From the NCBI GenBank assembly GCA_002352045.1, contig DEHT01000104.1, positions 4,730-14,608 of the forward strand: a stretch of DNA of 9,879 nt, written 5' to 3'. Positions 8,131 through 9,879 of the stretch are shown here, piece after piece. Position numbers and translations under genes: made by a program. The notes beneath the pieces were generated by a model. That model was not told where the DNA came from. It made no database searches and saw nothing but the letters and a program-made list of their open reading frames with translations. Origin of the DNA: Chitinophagaceae bacterium UBA2793. Lineage in GTDB: Bacteria; Bacteroidota; Bacteroidia; Chitinophagales; Chitinophagaceae. Numbering within the stretch: the stretch's first letter is position 1; each line of letters begins with the position of its first letter.

Positions 8131-9879
8131 TTAGTTCACTATTATTTCATCTGCAAAAATCCACGCTGCTTTTCCTTCGCCGGGATGACCAGGAGGACAA
8201 ACATTATTTTTTGCGGATACCCTTACAAATCGTGCAGGCTTTGATATGGTTGCTTTAAAATCAAACTGAGCCGATTTTTCATTGATGCCAATGAGATTAT
8301 TTACGGTTTGCATTTCTTCAAAATCGATTCCGTTTACAGATGTTTCAAATTTTACAGAAGAGGGTAAAAAAATCCAGTCGCTGTAGTTTTGCAAACAACC
8401 TAAGCTAATGCTTTGAATGTTTTGAGTTTCGCCTAAATCAATGGTAGCAATTAAATCTTGTCCGCTGAAGCCATGCCAATATTTTCCAACAACACCGGTA
8501 CCTCTTACACCGTCTGTTAATGAACCAGGCCCATCAGCCATATAATATCGGCTAACAGGATTTGTATAAGCAACATTTTTTCCAATGGCTTTGTGCATGG
8601 CAAAATTTTGCCTTGCCGCCTGCACTCCCATAATACGGCCATTTAAAACTGTAGCAGCTTTTAATAAAATAGAATTATTAATCTCAATAGGGCTTACATA
8701 TTTAGTACTGCTGAGCGATGGCTCTGTACCATCGGTTGTATAATAAATATCTGCATTCATAATTTCGGAGGAAAGGTTTGCCATTAACTTTCCATTTTGA
8801 GAAGATGGTTTTATGCCAACCGTATAATTACCGGGGCAATAATGCAATCCTTTTTGGCCATAGGCTTTTAAATGCTGTTGCAGTCGTTCATTAAAATTTT
8901 CCCAGTTTTTATTTTCTTTCTTACTCCACACTACTTCGGCCAGTGCAGGCATACGGGGCAGTATCATATACTCTACATGCTCGGTAGTGGTAATAAATTC
9001 GTTCCACAAATTAGCCTGTGCACCCAATACATGCTTTGCCTGGGCTGCATTTAACTCTGCCGGTATGGGCTCGTAATCGTACACATTTTTTAAAGTATTC
9101 ATTCCACCAATAGCCATGGGCTCCCCTTCGGGACCTGCCTGGTAATGATCGAAATAAACAGGCTTGCCGGGAGTCATTATCACATCGTGGCCTTGCTTTG
9201 CTGCTTCAATGCCTCCGGCTTCGCCACGCCAGCTCATTACAGTAGCTTCGGGAGCCAGACCACCTTCTAATATTTCGTCCCAACCTATTATTTTTCTTTT
9301 TTTGGCGATGAGGTATTTTTCAATCCGTTTAATAAAATAACTCTGTAGCTCTTCTTCATTTTTCAACCCTTCTTTTTTTATTCTTGCCTGGCATTTAGCA
9401 CATTTTTTCCAGGGGCCTTTGTCCACTTCATCGCCGCCAATATGTATATATTCAGATGGAAAAAGATTCACTACTTCGTCCAATACATTTTGCAAAAAAC
9501 CAAATACCTCTTCGCTGCCTGCACAATAGTTGCTCGACATACCACTGTAGTTGCCTCCGGTTAAAGGTAGTTGTGGTTGCTGAGAGCAGCTTAGATGCGG
9601 ATACGATGCGATAGCTGAAGCCACATGCCCCGGCATTTCAATTTCGGGAATAATGGTTACGTTTCTTTCTGCTGCATACTGAATAATGTCTTTAATTTGC
9701 TCCTGCGTATAGTAGCCACCGTAAGTAGCTGCTTCACCCGGTTTTGCTTGCGGGCGGCTTCCCCAAATTTTATCGGTATGGTCCACACGCCATGCTCCAA
9801 TATTGGTAAGGTTTGGATATTTTTTTATTTCAATTCGCCAGCCCTGGTCTTCGGTAAGGTGCCAATGAAATGTATTGAG
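8131..9879 (-). CDS. GH20 beta-N-acetylhexosaminidase with C-terminal F5/8-type domain (N-terminus outside window)
   Basis: The frame is open from the right edge, so the gene begins beyond 9879; 582 residues are visible. The fragment starts inside the catalytic barrel with LNTFHWHLTEDQGWRIEIKKY, a GH20 hallmark. EIEMPGHV and HIGGDEVDKGPW follow, with the Asp150-Glu151 pair (visible numbering) that drives substrate-assisted removal of terminal beta-GlcNAc or beta-GalNAc. KCAKCQ, VMSWRGEAGG and GAQANLWNEF complete the barrel (to about 331). A chitobiase/hexosaminidase C-terminal segment with IYYTTDGTEPS lies around 352-420. The last 150 residues resemble an F5/8 type C (discoidin, CBM32-like) domain with SLTDGVRG, ATIDLGE, PSSVKFETSVNG and ARFVRVSA, suggesting glycan binding. 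The missing part should hold the signal peptide and the GH20b domain. GTG 9786 could be mistaken for a start, but the conserved sequence continues upstream of it. It is probably the first of the four visible co-directional glycosidases. Confidence 0.94.
   Translation of the reverse strand, partial: LNTFHWHLTEDQGWRIEIKKYPNLTNIGAWRVDHTDKIWGSRPQAKPGEAATYGGYYTQEQIKDIIQYAAERNVTIIPEIEMPGHVASAIASYPHLSCSQQPQLPLTGGNYSGMSSNYCAGSEEVFGFLQNVLDEVVNLFPSEYIHIGGDEVDKGPWKKCAKCQARIKKEGLKNEEELQSYFIKRIEKYLIAKKRKIIGWDEILEGGLAPEATVMSWRGEAGGIEAAKQGHDVIMTPGKPVYFDHYQAGPEGEPMAIGGMNTLKNVYDYEPIPAELNAAQAKHVLGAQANLWNEFITTTEHVEYMILPRMPALAEVVWSKKENKNWENFNERLQQHLKAYGQKGLHYCPGNYTVGIKPSSQNGKLMANLSSEIMNADIYYTTDGTEPSLSSTKYVSPIEINNSILLKAATVLNGRIMGVQAARQNFAMHKAIGKNVAYTNPVSRYYMADGPGSLTDGVRGTGVVGKYWHGFSGQDLIATIDLGETQNIQSISLGCLQNYSDWIFLPSSVKFETSVNGIDFEEMQTVNNLIGINEKSAQFDFKATISKPARFVRVSAKNNVCPPGHPGEGKAAWIFADEIIVN

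Noticed and set aside
9784..9786. GTG as the start of the GH20 gene
   Set aside because: The frame stays open to the window edge and encodes the family hallmark FHWHLTEDQGWRIE upstream of this codon, so the gene is cut by the window instead.
1..9879. A novel defence system, mobile element, CRISPR array or RNA gene
   Set aside because: Apart from the amidohydrolase promoter/terminator region (277-492) and the 126-base spacer, almost all bases are covered by genes of known metabolic families. I saw no repeat array, transposase, attachment site, tRNA or large structured RNA.

Overview
The window looks like chromosomal DNA of a Bacteroidota bacterium, perhaps Chitinophagaceae-like; that placement is inferred. 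It is A/T-rich, and the leaders I examined (before the amidohydrolase and the GH2, GH27 and GH29 genes) are A-rich with no clear Shine-Dalgarno sequence. Two possible promoters resemble the Bacteroidota TTTG / TAnnTTTG pattern, and the three glycosidases with a visible N-terminus carry Sec signal peptides ending in Ala-Gln. No insertion sequence, phage gene, tRNA, rRNA or CRISPR array is visible.

Left part (1-2238, + strand): the C-terminal 91 codons of an OsmC-like protein run in from the left edge and end at 276. A strong intrinsic terminator follows at 335-367. Next is a complete cytoplasmic zinc-amidohydrolase of the D-aminoacylase / N-acyl-D-amino-acid deacylase type (493-2238), which probably has its own promoter.

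Right part (2255-9879, - strand): four glycoside hydrolase genes point leftwards. In order of transcription they are a GH20 beta-N-acetylhexosaminidase (N-terminus outside the window), a GH2 LacZ-type beta-galactosidase, a GH27 alpha-galactosidase and a GH29 alpha-L-fucosidase. The last three are separated by only 7 and 4 bases and are almost certainly co-transcribed. GH20 and GH2 are separated by 126 bases, which may hold a secondary promoter. The fucosidase gene meets the amidohydrolase gene tail to tail with a 16-base gap.

How the genes work together: all four hydrolases are expected to act as exo-enzymes on non-reducing terminal sugars (GlcNAc/GalNAc, beta-Gal, alpha-Gal, alpha-Fuc). Together they look like the periplasmic trimming part of a polysaccharide-utilisation-type locus for fucosylated and galactosylated glycans, such as glycoprotein N- or O-glycans of animal or plant origin. 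No SusC/SusD pair, regulator, endo-acting enzyme or sugar transporter is seen, so the locus probably continues beyond the right edge. The enzyme families are all well known. The window shows no clearly undescribed system; the most notable points are the particular enzyme combination and an apparent metal-ligand substitution in the amidohydrolase.
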